A model generated the notes under the pieces. It made no database searches, was not told the DNA's origin, and worked only from the letters and a program-made list of their open reading frames with translations. Made by a program: the position numbers and the translations under genes. From contig JAFRRH010000006.1 of the NCBI GenBank assembly GCA_017428215.1, forward strand, positions 1 through 64,000: a DNA stretch of 64,000 nt, written 5' to 3'. Below, piece after piece: positions 44,299 to 53,642 of the stretch (its first letter is position 1; each line of letters opens with the position of its first letter). The DNA is from Selenomonadaceae bacterium. GTDB lineage: Bacteria > Bacillota > Negativicutes > Selenomonadales > Selenomonadaceae.

Positions 44299-47223
44299 TT
44301 AATTGCTGAATTCAATCTTTGCAACTTTGGACAAAAAAAATTTCGGCGTATCCGCGCCTTCAGCAACAACGTATTCTATTTCGTTCGGCGAAGTTTTGCG
44401 AATATAAATCTGTCCCTCGTTAGCGTTCCGCAAAAAGTTAATGCGGCAAGAAATTCTTTCGGTCTCGTCAACTGGGATTTTCCCGCCGATTGCTCGCGGC
44501 TCGTCCGTAAAGAAAATGTCAAATTTATCCTCCGTCACGTACAAAAATTTTTTCCAGGTTCCGTCGTTGTTTTCACGTGGTATCAAAGTTTTAAAATTGC
44601 CTTGCCCGTCGCTCGTGCCCAAGTGGTAATAAAATTTCGTTTCGTCGGAAAAATTTCTGTCGATAATTAAAACGTCATTGCCGCCGCGCCGACAATCCAA
44701 TAATCCAAAAGCCACGCCGCTTTTACCAGTCGGCATACGCTCGTAATTCATCGAAATATTTTCCTGTCCAAGCGGCATGTGCAAAATAAATTCTACTGAG
44801 TCGGGCGCGTGCCCAGTCTTTCTTAAAATTTCGTCGGAAAAAATTTGCCGTTGACGCTCCATTTCCTCGCGAAAAATTTCTTGCAACAAGTTAGACTTAC
44901 AAGAATTGCCCGCCAATAAAATGTGATAGCTCCTAAGTTGTCGATTAAGAAATGCCTCGCGAAGTGCGCAAAAAAAATTTTCCACGCCGCGCAGAATTCT
45001 CTTGCCTAAAAAATTTCGCAAGTCATCAACCGAAATTATCAGATTAAGAGTTTTTTTACCGCGCTCCGTGAAAAGCGTAACCGTCAACAGATCATCGTCC
45101 ATTGATTCAAAGTCGTCCCACTCCTCCCAAATCGGGCGAAGTTTATCGCTCAAGCGGCGACGATTAAGATTGGCACTTAACGAATCACTTAACAAAAATT
45201 CCGCGCCGTCAAATGGCTTGCAACCTTCCGGCAATGCAAACGGTATCGAATGTTCGCGCATTAAATCCAAATTATTTTTATAAACTTCGTAGGCAATGAG
45301 ATTTAATAATTTTTCTCCGCCAAGCCCGCTGTCACTTTCGGCGGCAAAATGTTCGATAACGTCATTAAATCCGCGCTTATCTTCCGCCGTCGGCAGTCGC
45401 CACAATCCGAAATCAAAATCAGTCGTGCCGCCGCCAAAATCGAACACGCCAAAATAAATCGGCTCCCTTTCCGTCGGACGCGGAATATTTTTTTCTCGCT
45501 CCAATTCACGCAGAGCACACACCGCATAAGCCGCCGGCTCGCTTGCTCCCGCGTAAACCGAAAAATTTTTCATCAACGTTTCGTCATTTAACATTGATTC
45601 GGGCAAAGAATGTTTAATCCCACGCCTAAAACTTTCCAATAAATGCTCGCGAACATTTTTCTTGTAGTTGACGGGGAACGAAAAAATATACTCAAGATAA
45701 ATCCCGTTGTACATGTTGTTGATATAAAGCCCGATGTAATAGGCGTAAAGCTCCACAGGATCCAAATCGCCCTTGCTCAACTCGTCGTAAGGATACAACA
45801 AAACATCTTTACCGCAACGGTCGCGCAACCGAATCAAGCCTTGCCGACGATTTGCCCACTGCTTAAGCTCGCCAAAAATACTTTGCGCAACTTGCCTGTC
45901 CTCGCTCTCCAAAAGCCGATTCAATGCCTCGTGCGAAACCGTCAACTGCTCCCACTCCGTGAAAGGTCGCCCGTCTTTTAATTGATACGCCTCTAAAAAC
46001 GAAACGTAATCGCGCAACTCTATCACAGTCGGATTTTCATAATCCTGCGCGGAAGGAGCCTTTTCAAGTTCGCCGCGCCCAATTCGCAAAAGTTTTTTAC
46101 CGTCGTCAAGGCAAACCGCAACCGTGCTTTTCGTACCAAAATCAATCGCACAAACGCCGCTGGTTTTCACGTCGAATTTCGGATTTTTCATATACCAATT
46201 TTCGTCAATGGTAATGGTTATGCTGTCTTCTGCCGGCGAAAAATTTTCCTCGTAAAGCTCCCAATGTCCCGCCTCTGAATCAGTCAAAAATCTTTCCGGA
46301 TATGGCGTAAGATTGGCGCGGCGCATGTCACATTCCAAAAAAATTTTCTTTAGTGCGTTCGTCTCGATATTTTCTTGAATATGTTCATCATGCTCCGCCG
46401 TCGCTTGCCAAGCCTCCACATCAAGCCGAAAATCTTCATCGAACGAAAGATATTTTTTCATCTGCAGATAACGCTTGCGAAGATTTTCTACGTCGCCAAG
46501 CTCCGAATTAATCGGCACAAGTCCCGCCTCAAGAATCGCACAAGCCGCCGCAACTTTTTTATCGCCAAAACTATCTTCAAGCGGCAAATTGCAAACGGGA
46601 ATCAGCACCGCACTTTTCGACGGATTGGAGCCGCAAACGCGAATTGCCGAGCCGATATTGTCCACGAGTTGCCCTGTAGTTTCCAGACAAAAATAATTTT
46701 TACGGGCGGCTACAGCAAAGACACTCCGCGCCGCGCTTGAGTTAAAATTTTTCTCCGTCCACGACAGCTGAGTATAAATGCAACTCGCCGTAACCTCCTT
46801 GCCGTCAATAAAAAAACGCGGGCGACGATTGCCCTGCGCATGCGGATAGTGATTGGCATTGCCCGAAAAAATTTCCTTGCACTCTTCAGCGGATATGCAA
46901 CGACCCTTAAAACCTGCAAACGTCAAAAAAAAATCTTCCTTGTGCGTACCGTCAATCTGCGCGGCGAATTCTTCCAACGTCAACAGCCGACAAAAATTTT
47001 TATCGAACTTCGGCAACAATAAATTAGTCAACGAATCGTACCAGACATCTTGCCGAAAAATTAAAAATCTCTCGTCAAGCAGTTTGCAAAGTTGTTGTAT
47101 GCAATTTTTAAATTCCGTCATTGATTCTTGCGCCGCGTTGATTATTTCTTGTGCATTGCCCTTGACGAGCCGACTACGCGAAAGATTTACCTCGCGAATT
47201 AATTTTGTCTTTGAAAATGCCAT
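44299..47223 (-). CDS. Large Hsp70-like ATPase with N-terminal extension (B)
   Basis: 974 residues from the ATG at 47223, four bases after the stop of the coiled-coil gene. Residues 1-~355 are a region I do not recognise, ending with the shared block LECDMRRANLTPY. The Hsp70/actin ATPase core follows: IDFGTKSTVAVC (phosphate 1, near residue 361), GASEPAAYA, FDFGGGTTDFDFG (phosphate 2) and LLAGNSCKSNLLQEIF (adenosine). Canonical DnaK starts with this motif near residue 5 and has a beta-sandwich substrate domain after it; here the C-terminal ~150 residues (TGKSGVAFGLLDCRRGG to the end) form a different small domain. Paralogue of 48647-51979. Probably a cytoplasmic ATP-driven switch or chaperone acting with the coiled-coil protein encoded just before it. 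Confidence 0.85.
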   Translation of the reverse strand: MAFSKTKLIREVNLSRSRLVKGNAQEIINAAQESMTEFKNCIQQLCKLLDERFLIFRQDVWYDSLTNLLLPKFDKNFCRLLTLEEFAAQIDGTHKEDFFLTFAGFKGRCISAEECKEIFSGNANHYPHAQGNRRPRFFIDGKEVTASCIYTQLSWTEKNFNSSAARSVFAVAARKNYFCLETTGQLVDNIGSAIRVCGSNPSKSAVLIPVCNLPLEDSFGDKKVAAACAILEAGLVPINSELGDVENLRKRYLQMKKYLSFDEDFRLDVEAWQATAEHDEHIQENIETNALKKIFLECDMRRANLTPYPERFLTDSEAGHWELYEENFSPAEDSITITIDENWYMKNPKFDVKTSGVCAIDFGTKSTVAVCLDDGKKLLRIGRGELEKAPSAQDYENPTVIELRDYVSFLEAYQLKDGRPFTEWEQLTVSHEALNRLLESEDRQVAQSIFGELKQWANRRQGLIRLRDRCGKDVLLYPYDELSKGDLDPVELYAYYIGLYINNMYNGIYLEYIFSFPVNYKKNVREHLLESFRRGIKHSLPESMLNDETLMKNFSVYAGASEPAAYAVCALRELEREKNIPRPTEREPIYFGVFDFGGGTTDFDFGLWRLPTAEDKRGFNDVIEHFAAESDSGLGGEKLLNLIAYEVYKNNLDLMREHSIPFALPEGCKPFDGAEFLLSDSLSANLNRRRLSDKLRPIWEEWDDFESMDDDLLTVTLFTERGKKTLNLIISVDDLRNFLGKRILRGVENFFCALREAFLNRQLRSYHILLAGNSCKSNLLQEIFREEMERQRQIFSDEILRKTGHAPDSVEFILHMPLGQENISMNYERMPTGKSGVAFGLLDCRRGGNDVLIIDRNFSDETKFYYHLGTSDGQGNFKTLIPRENNDGTWKKFLYVTEDKFDIFFTDEPRAIGGKIPVDETERISCRINFLRNANEGQIYIRKTSPNEIEYVVAEGADTPKFFLSKVAKIEFSN

Positions 47224-47227
47224 CAGT

Positions 47228-48634
47228 TTACCCCACTCGAACGTTGCTTTTTTTGACGATTTTGCGATTGATATTATTTTTGTAGCCGGCAAGAATTATT
47301 TCGCGGACGACGCCTTGAGTTGAACTATTTGTTCCGCTCGTGGAGTGTTTATCGGTGTCGTAGCGTTCGCCTTCTTGCGTGTTAAGAATTTCGATAATGT
47401 TATCTTTCTGCGCGGCATTCACCAAATAAACACAGTACGAAAAAACCGCCCAAAAAATTTCTGCGTCGTCTTTTTTCCCGTTACGTTTGCAGTCCAATGC
47501 CGCTTCCCATATTTCCCCAAGAAGTCTCTGTTGTGCGCCGCTACAAATGAACGATTCAAAATTTATCGCGTAAAGCCCTGAATTTTCGCGAGTTGTTGCG
47601 TCAAGGTTCAAAAAAGTTTGGTACACGTCCCAACCTTCAGCGAATCGCTCGGCAAGTTGTTTCTTTAACTCGTCGCGCTCTATCTCCAACGTTTCCTTGT
47701 CTTTAAGAAGAGATTCTAACTGGCGGTCGAATTCGTCGCGCTGACTTTCTACTAATTCCTTTTCCCTGCAAACATTTTCAAACTTGCGACTGAATTCGTC
47801 ACGTTGGCTTTCGACAACCTTTTTATCGTCGTTAAGTTTATCGAATTTGGCTTGCAACTCGTCGCGCTGACGTTCGACAGATTTTTTATCGTTGCTAAGT
47901 TTATCGAATTTGGCTTGCAACTCGTCGCGTTGGCTTTCGACAGATTTTTTATCGTCGCTAAGTTTATCGAATTTGGCTTGCAACTCGTCACGTTGGCTTT
48001 CGACAACCTTTTTATCGTTGCTAAGTTTATCGAATTTGGCTTGCAACTCGTCACGTTGGCTTTCGACAACCTTTTTATCGTTGCTAAGTTTATCGAATTT
48101 GGCTTGCAACTCGTCGCGTTGGCTTTCGACAGACTTTTTATCGTCGCTAAGTTTATCGAATTTGGCTTGCAAGTCGTCACGTTGGCTTTCGACAACCTTT
48201 TTATCGTTGCTAAGTTTATCGAATTTGGCTTGCAACTCGTCGCGTTGACGTTCGACAGATTTTTTATCGTCGCTAAGTTTATCGAATTTGGCTTGCAAGT
48301 CGTCGCGCTGGCTTTCGACAGATTTTTTATCATCGTTAAGTTTATCGAATTTGGCTTGCAACTCGTCGCGTTGGCTTTCGACAGATTTTTTATCTTCGCT
48401 AAGTTTATCGAAGTCGGAGTATTCAACAACTTTTTCTACAAAGTCTTTAGTATAACCTCCTTGCTCAACAGCGGGTTCGCTTTCTTCCGTTTTAGGCGGC
48501 TCCACTTCTTGCGCAACACGCTCAACAAATTTTTCAGCGACGGCGGCTAAAATAAATTCCGTCAACTTCTGCTGAAATTCTTTGTCTTCGGTCAAAAGCT
48601 CGAAAAAAATTTGCCTAACTTCAATTTTGGTCAT
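47228..48634 (-). CDS. Coiled-coil repeat partner protein (2)
   Basis: 468 residues. Residues 1-~73 form a helical head (VRQIFFELLTEDKEFQQKL). Residues 75-~326 are a long coiled coil of twelve 21-residue (three-heptad) units of the type FDKLSDDKKSVESQRDELQ; the first nine or ten are almost identical and the last two or three are degenerate. The C-terminal ~130 residues form a folded domain (LLGEIWEAALDCKRNGKKDDAEIFWAVF, then LNTQEGERYD and VVREIILAGYKNN). This domain aligns by eye with the C-terminus of the protein at 52075-52800. Likely a rod-shaped adaptor for the Hsp70-like protein encoded directly downstream. I do not recognise a named family. Confidence 0.85.
   Translation of the reverse strand: MTKIEVRQIFFELLTEDKEFQQKLTEFILAAVAEKFVERVAQEVEPPKTEESEPAVEQGGYTKDFVEKVVEYSDFDKLSEDKKSVESQRDELQAKFDKLNDDKKSVESQRDDLQAKFDKLSDDKKSVERQRDELQAKFDKLSNDKKVVESQRDDLQAKFDKLSDDKKSVESQRDELQAKFDKLSNDKKVVESQRDELQAKFDKLSNDKKVVESQRDELQAKFDKLSDDKKSVESQRDELQAKFDKLSNDKKSVERQRDELQAKFDKLNDDKKVVESQRDEFSRKFENVCREKELVESQRDEFDRQLESLLKDKETLEIERDELKKQLAERFAEGWDVYQTFLNLDATTRENSGLYAINFESFICSGAQQRLLGEIWEAALDCKRNGKKDDAEIFWAVFSYCVYLVNAAQKDNIIEILNTQEGERYDTDKHSTSGTNSSTQGVVREIILAGYKNNINRKIVKKSNVRVG
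47783..48412 (-). repeat. Tandem 63-bp coding repeats, ten near-identical units
   Basis: Each unit encodes 21 residues (FDK...LQAK). Units differ by a few codons only (SVESQ/VVESQ/SVERQ; DEL/DDL; LSDD/LSND/LNDD), pointing to recent expansion or homogenisation. Length multiples of three keep the frame open, so unit number can vary between strains. Confidence 0.92.
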
Positions 48635-48646
48635 AAATATCGCCTC

Positions 48647-51600
48647 CTATTTTAAATCAATCCGCGTTGGCTCAATTAAAAAATTATTTTCTTCCAAATC
48701 GTCGCGGCTAAAAGCTACGGCATATTCAATCGCGTGCGACGCCACTGGACGGATATAAATTTGCGCGTCGGCGTCGGTTTGCTCCAATCGAACGGGATAT
48801 TGCTTGGAAATTGTTATCGGCGCGTTATTTGTCGCCGCCTCTGGCACGTCGGTATAGAGAATGTCAAACGATGCGCCCGCGTCGTCTAAAAATTCGTACC
48901 AGACATTCATTTTAGTTGAGCGGTCAATCAGCGTTTTGAACTTGCCCTTCTTCTGCCGCCCGATATAGAGTTGGAAAGATTCGCCGGTCTCTTCGTCGGG
49001 CTGAATGTCGCTAACTTCGATTCGCCCGCTTTCTCGACACTTCAACAGCCCAAATGCAACGCCCGTTTTGCCCGTCGGCTGTTTCATCGCCTCGAATGGG
49101 TCTTCGCTGATTTCTACGCCGCGTGCCTTTTGAATCTCGACGGCTTCGGGCGTGCCCAGTGGCGGGAATAAGTTAAACTTCACAGAATTTTTTTCGACGC
49201 CAAGAATTTCGCCCGCCTTAAAGTTTTCGCCGATATACTCCTCGAAAATTTCCTTGACAAGTTCGGACTTCGACGAATTGCCCGCTAAGAATATCGCGAA
49301 CTCCTCAACCTCATTAAACGGCGCAATAAAATTTCTTTTCGCCGCGTCGCTCTCAAATGCCTGCTTTAGCGAGTAGAAAAAATTCCTTACACCCTTTTCA
49401 ATTCGATTGCGCAGAATTTTTTTCAAGTCAACCAATTTTTTGGCTGGCTCGTTTGTCGGCTCAACTGTTCGCGCAACTATAACTGGATTTTTTTCGCGTG
49501 GAATAAATGCCTCAAAATGTCCAACCGAACGAACATGATAAATAAACGGTTGCCACGTTGATTCGTCTCTGTAGGCTTTTTCTATGTTCTCGAAAGTTTT
49601 TTTCCATGTGCTAAGATAAAGGGCTTTCTGTCCAAAACCAAGCTGGCAAAGCAATCTTATCAAACTTTTTTCTACTGGTAAAAAATATTCTTCGTTCTGA
49701 AGTTGTTCTAAACGGAGTAATTCCTCGCTCTCAAAAATAATAGGAACGGGTTCGGGCGGCTTAACGTCAGATTTATTGCCGCCAATATCCAAAGTAAAAT
49801 TCGTAACTGCGTTGCCGCTCTCGTCGTAAAGATTGAGCGTGATTCCCGTGTCGCAAATTTTCTTCGCTTCGTCCGAAGTCGGATTTTCCCAGACAACGCG
49901 CAATGCCTCCATTAAATCGTGCATATTCTTGCGGGCTTCCTGCGAAGTCTCATTGATAACGCTTTCGCTGTTCAAAAATTTTTCGCGCTCGGCGGCATAT
50001 GTGAACGGTATCAACGGCGCGTCGGTATTCTTCGGGTCGGGGCGCAAAAGTTTATTAACATTAGCCTTAAAGACTTCAAACGCCAAAAGCCGCAAGAGAT
50101 TTTCACCGCCTAAAGTTTTGTCGCCGTTCGCGCCGAAATGTTTAAGCTCGTAATCGTAACGTTGCCGCGCAGATTCCCTCAAGACGCCAAAATCAAAATC
50201 AGTCGTTCCGCCGCCAAAGTCAAACACGCCATAATAATTTTCGTCGTCGCCTTCGGGGTCAAAGTTATAACCAAGCAACGCACTAATCGCATAAGCGGCT
50301 GGCTCGCTCGCGCCGTGTACCACGTAGAAATTTTTCATAGCGGCTTCATTTTTCAACAAAGCCGTCGGCAACGATTTTTTAATCCCGCGCTCAAAACTCG
50401 CACGAATTTTTTCGCGAATGTCGAAATCATACGTCACGGGAAAGGACATCAGATAGCTAAGAATAATTTCGCCGCGAATCATGTTGTTGATATAAAGTCC
50501 GAGATAATAGGCGTAAATCTCAATCGGATTGGGCATGTCGTCTCCGAGCTTTAGGAACGCTGGCAAATTCCATTCCTTGCCCTGCGCGTCGCGAATTTTA
50601 ATTTCCTCTTCGGGCGTGCCGCACCAATGTTTAAGCCCGTCGAAAAACGAGTAATAATTTTTGCTGTCGGTAGCCTTCAAGTTGTCAAAGGCGGTGTGCG
50701 AAACGGTTAAGTCATTCCAACTGGTGAACGGACGACCTGCGCGGGCGTTGTAGTCGGATAAAAATTTTTCAAAGTCGATAAACTGCATGACGGTAGGATT
50801 TTCGTAATTGGCGGCGTTAATGCCCTGCGTGTAGTCGCCACTGCCAACTTGAACGGGCAACTGCTGATGATTGGCGTTTTCGCAGACGACGACGGTTGAT
50901 TTTGTGCCGAAGTCAATTCCGACAATCCCGCGACTTATATCGCTGGCAGGGTCTCGCGCCGTAAAACTTTCCTTTAAAATAACTTCGTTTTCGCTGTCGA
51001 ACTCGCCGCCATAATCCCAAAGCTCCCAATGCCCTTCGTTAGGACCGTAAAGCAAATTCCTGCCGTAAGGACTTAGATTGGCACGCCGATTATCGCACTC
51101 CAAGAAATCCTTTTCGAGCTGTTCGATAAAGTTGTCGTCGCCCTCAATTTTTTTGCTGTCGAGGACGGCTTTTATATTCGGGACAAAATCAATCTTAGTG
51201 CCCGCCAGTGCCGCCTGCAAAACTTTTTTCCTGTTAAGCGAAATGCCCGCCTCCGTGCCAAGCAAAAATTCTCCGTGCTCGCTGTAGAGTTTCTGCAAAG
51301 CCTTGAAAGCCTCGCGCCCGGCTTTGTTGTTGAATTGCTCCTGCAAAGGTTCAAGCTCGTATTGCAACCAAAACAAAAGAGCCGACGCTGCAGGAAGTTT
51401 ATCGCTGTTTATCCCGTTGAAACGATAAATCGGAATGCATAACATGTAGTCACCGCTATAACTACCTCCGTTGCCATTTAAATATATAGTATTGCGAACA
51501 AAATTTTTGTAATAAATTTGATTATTTCTTTTGAAAAATACGCCCTGATTATTATTATCAGTATTTGAAAGCCAGAAATTTTTTCCACTACGAAGATATG

Positions 51601-51979
51601 GTAATCTTTCATTAAAGCAACGATTCATTTCCGTTTCGGACGGTAAAACACCAGTAAAATTGGCGAAAGTCAATGCGGAACTCGGAAGGTCATATTTTTC
51701 TCCAGCTTTTTTACAACTAGCACCAAAATTTCCTGAACAAGTATTGGGCATGACGCCGGCAATCGCGTGAATATAATAAACTTCGGGCTGTTGATTCTTG
51801 CGCGTCATTAAAATCCATTGGTCGGCGTTGAATTTTTGGTTGAACTCGTCACACAGCGCGGAAAATTTTTTCTCAAGCTCGGTCGCCGCCTCGTCAATCA
51901 ACTGCGATAATTTTTGCTCCCGAAATTTTTTGAACTGCTCCGCCGAAATCGGCAAGACTTTTAGCGGTTTTGTTGCCAT
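48647..51979 (-). CDS. Large Hsp70-like ATPase with N-terminal extension (A)
   Basis: 1110 residues. The ATG at 51979 has GAGGAAA upstream. Residues 1-350 are an unrecognised region beginning with a helical stretch (EQFKKFREQKLSQLIDEAA) and ending LECDNRRANLSPY and EGHWELWDYGG, shared with the paralogue at 44299. ATPase core: GIDFGTKSTVVVC (354-366), GASEPAAYAISAL (~556-568), FDFGGGTTDFDFG (586-598), IFLAGNSSKSELVKEIFEEY near residue 910. The C-terminal region (TGKTGVAFGLLKCRESG, SFQLYIGRQKKGKFKTLID) parallels the paralogue and is not a DnaK substrate domain. It follows a coiled-coil gene and precedes another. Confidence 0.87.
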   Translation of the reverse strand: MATKPLKVLPISAEQFKKFREQKLSQLIDEAATELEKKFSALCDEFNQKFNADQWILMTRKNQQPEVYYIHAIAGVMPNTCSGNFGASCKKAGEKYDLPSSALTFANFTGVLPSETEMNRCFNERLPYLRSGKNFWLSNTDNNNQGVFFKRNNQIYYKNFVRNTIYLNGNGGSYSGDYMLCIPIYRFNGINSDKLPAASALLFWLQYELEPLQEQFNNKAGREAFKALQKLYSEHGEFLLGTEAGISLNRKKVLQAALAGTKIDFVPNIKAVLDSKKIEGDDNFIEQLEKDFLECDNRRANLSPYGRNLLYGPNEGHWELWDYGGEFDSENEVILKESFTARDPASDISRGIVGIDFGTKSTVVVCENANHQQLPVQVGSGDYTQGINAANYENPTVMQFIDFEKFLSDYNARAGRPFTSWNDLTVSHTAFDNLKATDSKNYYSFFDGLKHWCGTPEEEIKIRDAQGKEWNLPAFLKLGDDMPNPIEIYAYYLGLYINNMIRGEIILSYLMSFPVTYDFDIREKIRASFERGIKKSLPTALLKNEAAMKNFYVVHGASEPAAYAISALLGYNFDPEGDDENYYGVFDFGGGTTDFDFGVLRESARQRYDYELKHFGANGDKTLGGENLLRLLAFEVFKANVNKLLRPDPKNTDAPLIPFTYAAEREKFLNSESVINETSQEARKNMHDLMEALRVVWENPTSDEAKKICDTGITLNLYDESGNAVTNFTLDIGGNKSDVKPPEPVPIIFESEELLRLEQLQNEEYFLPVEKSLIRLLCQLGFGQKALYLSTWKKTFENIEKAYRDESTWQPFIYHVRSVGHFEAFIPREKNPVIVARTVEPTNEPAKKLVDLKKILRNRIEKGVRNFFYSLKQAFESDAAKRNFIAPFNEVEEFAIFLAGNSSKSELVKEIFEEYIGENFKAGEILGVEKNSVKFNLFPPLGTPEAVEIQKARGVEISEDPFEAMKQPTGKTGVAFGLLKCRESGRIEVSDIQPDEETGESFQLYIGRQKKGKFKTLIDRSTKMNVWYEFLDDAGASFDILYTDVPEAATNNAPITISKQYPVRLEQTDADAQIYIRPVASHAIEYAVAFSRDDLEENNFLIEPTRIDLK

Positions 51980-51997
51980 TAAAATTTCCTCCTTTTT

Positions 51998-52066
51998 AGC
52001 TGATAGTTTCTAGCTGTTGGCTGTTAGAATTTTGCTACTCCACTAACAGCTAATAGCTAACAGCTA
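51998..52066. repeat. AGCTGTTAGCTA-type repeat cluster with 17-bp hairpin
   Basis: TAGCTGTTGGCTGTTAG (52011-52027) pairs with CTAACAGCTAATAGCTA (52043-52059) with two wobble pairs. It sits between the small coiled-coil gene and Hsp70-like A and may attenuate transcription. The same AGCTAACAGCTAATAGCTAA words occur at 57811-57830 and a variant at 56725-56750. Confidence 0.7.
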
Positions 52067-52074
52067 AACTCTCC

Positions 52075-52800
52075 TCAATCCGCGATAAAAACCAAACTTT
52101 GGCGAATAATATTCCCGACGCGGTCGGCGTAGCCCTCAAGCAAAACCGATTGAACACGTCCGAGTTGCCGACTGTTTGAAGTGCGCGTCATCGTCGAGCT
52201 ATTAAAACGACTACCGCGCTCCGTGTTAAGCCGCGAATAAATTGGCTCGCGTGAACTGTTATTGAGCGCGTCGAAACAAAAATCAAACAGCTCCGTCAAA
52301 ATTTTGGAATCAGCGTTGGAAATTCTGTTGTCGTTCAATGAATAGCGCAGATAATCCCAAAAGTCATTCAAATGCTTTTCGTTCGCCGCGCCAATTAAAA
52401 ATCCTTGCACGGTCTGCGCGTCGCCGAAAATCCCCGCGAGTTGATAGCGAATTTTCTCGTTGAGCGAAAGATAATTTTTATACGCCGCGTCCAATTCCGC
52501 ATAAGCCTCACGATAATAATCGCATTCGGCAGAAATTTTTTCTAAGCTCCGTTCCAAATCGCGACAATTTTTTTCTGCCGCCTCCAATCGCCGCGTCGAA
52601 GTCGCAAGCTCCACCTGCAGAGAATTTTTTTCGCGCGATAAAGTTTTTTCCCGCTCCCGCAAAGAATCTTCCCGTTCCCGTAAAGAATCAAACTCTTCAC
52701 GCGGAACGTAATCATCAAGATTTAAAATTTCTCGCCGCAACCACGATAAATTTTTTTCCAACTGTTCCCTAAAAGATTTGTCGTCATATCTTCCGAACAT
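52075..52800 (-). CDS. Coiled-coil partner protein (1)
   Basis: 241 residues. Residues ~30-120 are a coiled coil (EEFDSLREREDSLREREKTLS, then ATSTRRLEAAEKNCRDLERSL). The C-terminal ~110 residues (GFLIGAANEKHLNDFWDYL, FDFCFDALNNSSREPIYSRLN, VQSVLLEGYADRVGNIIRQS) align by eye with the C-terminus of the coiled-coil protein at 47228: shared are a Phe/Trp pattern, LNTxxGxR and a GY motif. The size and position next to an Hsp70 recall GrpE-type exchange factors, but no GrpE signature was seen. Immediately precedes Hsp70-like A. Confidence 0.82.
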   Translation of the reverse strand: MFGRYDDKSFREQLEKNLSWLRREILNLDDYVPREEFDSLREREDSLREREKTLSREKNSLQVELATSTRRLEAAEKNCRDLERSLEKISAECDYYREAYAELDAAYKNYLSLNEKIRYQLAGIFGDAQTVQGFLIGAANEKHLNDFWDYLRYSLNDNRISNADSKILTELFDFCFDALNNSSREPIYSRLNTERGSRFNSSTMTRTSNSRQLGRVQSVLLEGYADRVGNIIRQSLVFIAD

Positions 52801-52812
52801 CGACGCGCCCCC

Positions 52813-53640
52813 TTAAAAATATTTTCCTGCCCAATCGCTTGCACGCAATTTTTCAGCCCAGCACGGGAAATCGTTTTGAATTCTTCGTGCACAACTTCGA
52901 CAAAAGTTTTCTGAAGCCTTTAAATCGTCACGAAATTTTTGCTTACTGCCCCAAAGGTGCGTGAAATATTTTTGCCGCCCGAATAAATTTTCCAGCGACG
53001 ACAGCGAAAAAATTTCTCTATGCATAAGCGCGGCGCACATTGCCGCCCAACGCTGTTCGACAAAAACCATATAAGTTAAAACGTCGTCGGTTGTGTCCAG
53101 CGAAGTCATCAGCTCAAAGGCAAAATCGGTGTAGCGTTTGATAAAATCGTTCGCGCCGAAGTAAGCAAAAGCCGTGTTGCAAGCCTCAACCGACCAATCG
53201 AGAGCCGCCGGTAAATGTTGCCCGTTTTTGAGCCGGAAAAAATTTTTATCGGGATAAATTGAGTTGTTGACTTTCTCGCGGTGAATTACGGCGATATTTG
53301 TTGCGAAGGGCGCGAAGTCGAGCCGTTGCCACGCGATAAAATCCAAATCAATCATGACAACGGGCGCGACTTGCCTCGACAACGCAAAAAGTTTAGCACC
53401 CGCCCAAAAAATTTTTTCATTCCAGCCGAACGAATCCATTTCATCAAGCGACGTATCAATTTCATTCCAAGCCGCCGACAAGCCGAGCCGCTCAAAATAT
53501 TCCGCCCCGCGTGAATCCGTTACGAGTTTTATTGCGCCGTTTTTCTCGCGCCACTTCAACGCGGACAATATCATCGTAAAAATTTCAAAGTCCGCCGCCG
53601 AAAAATTTTCCCGCGTCCGCAGTGTGTGAAATGCTTTCAT
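52813..53640 (-). CDS. GT-A-like protein, resembling DUF6734
   Basis: 275 residues from the ATG at 53640 (a GTG at 53646 is an alternative). The layout IKLVTDSRGAEYFERLGL, FWAGAKLFALSRQ, then VVMIDLDFIAWQRLDF with an acidic DLD in the DxD position, resembles glycosyltransferase type-A folds and, from memory, DUF6734. No membrane segment. It is coupled to the HPr-fusion gene (start within bases of its stop). Activity unproven; the sugar donor and acceptor are unknown. Confidence 0.6.
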   Translation of the reverse strand: MKAFHTLRTRENFSAADFEIFTMILSALKWREKNGAIKLVTDSRGAEYFERLGLSAAWNEIDTSLDEMDSFGWNEKIFWAGAKLFALSRQVAPVVMIDLDFIAWQRLDFAPFATNIAVIHREKVNNSIYPDKNFFRLKNGQHLPAALDWSVEACNTAFAYFGANDFIKRYTDFAFELMTSLDTTDDVLTYMVFVEQRWAAMCAALMHREIFSLSSLENLFGRQKYFTHLWGSKQKFRDDLKASENFCRSCARRIQNDFPCWAEKLRASDWAGKYF

Positions 53641-53642
53641 GT

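Noticed and set aside
47783..48412. Regular spacing that looks like a CRISPR array
   Set aside because: Units are contiguous 63-bp coding repeats with no variable spacers, inside a clear gene.
47804..48550. A 248-codon plus-strand open frame over the coiled-coil repeats
   Set aside because: It is the mirror of the 63-bp repeats on the other strand; it has no ribosome site and its product is a pure repeat.
44299..51979. Calling either ATPase DnaK
   Set aside because: The ATPase motifs are shared, but the N-terminal extension, the missing substrate domain and the lack of grpE/dnaJ neighbours do not fit.
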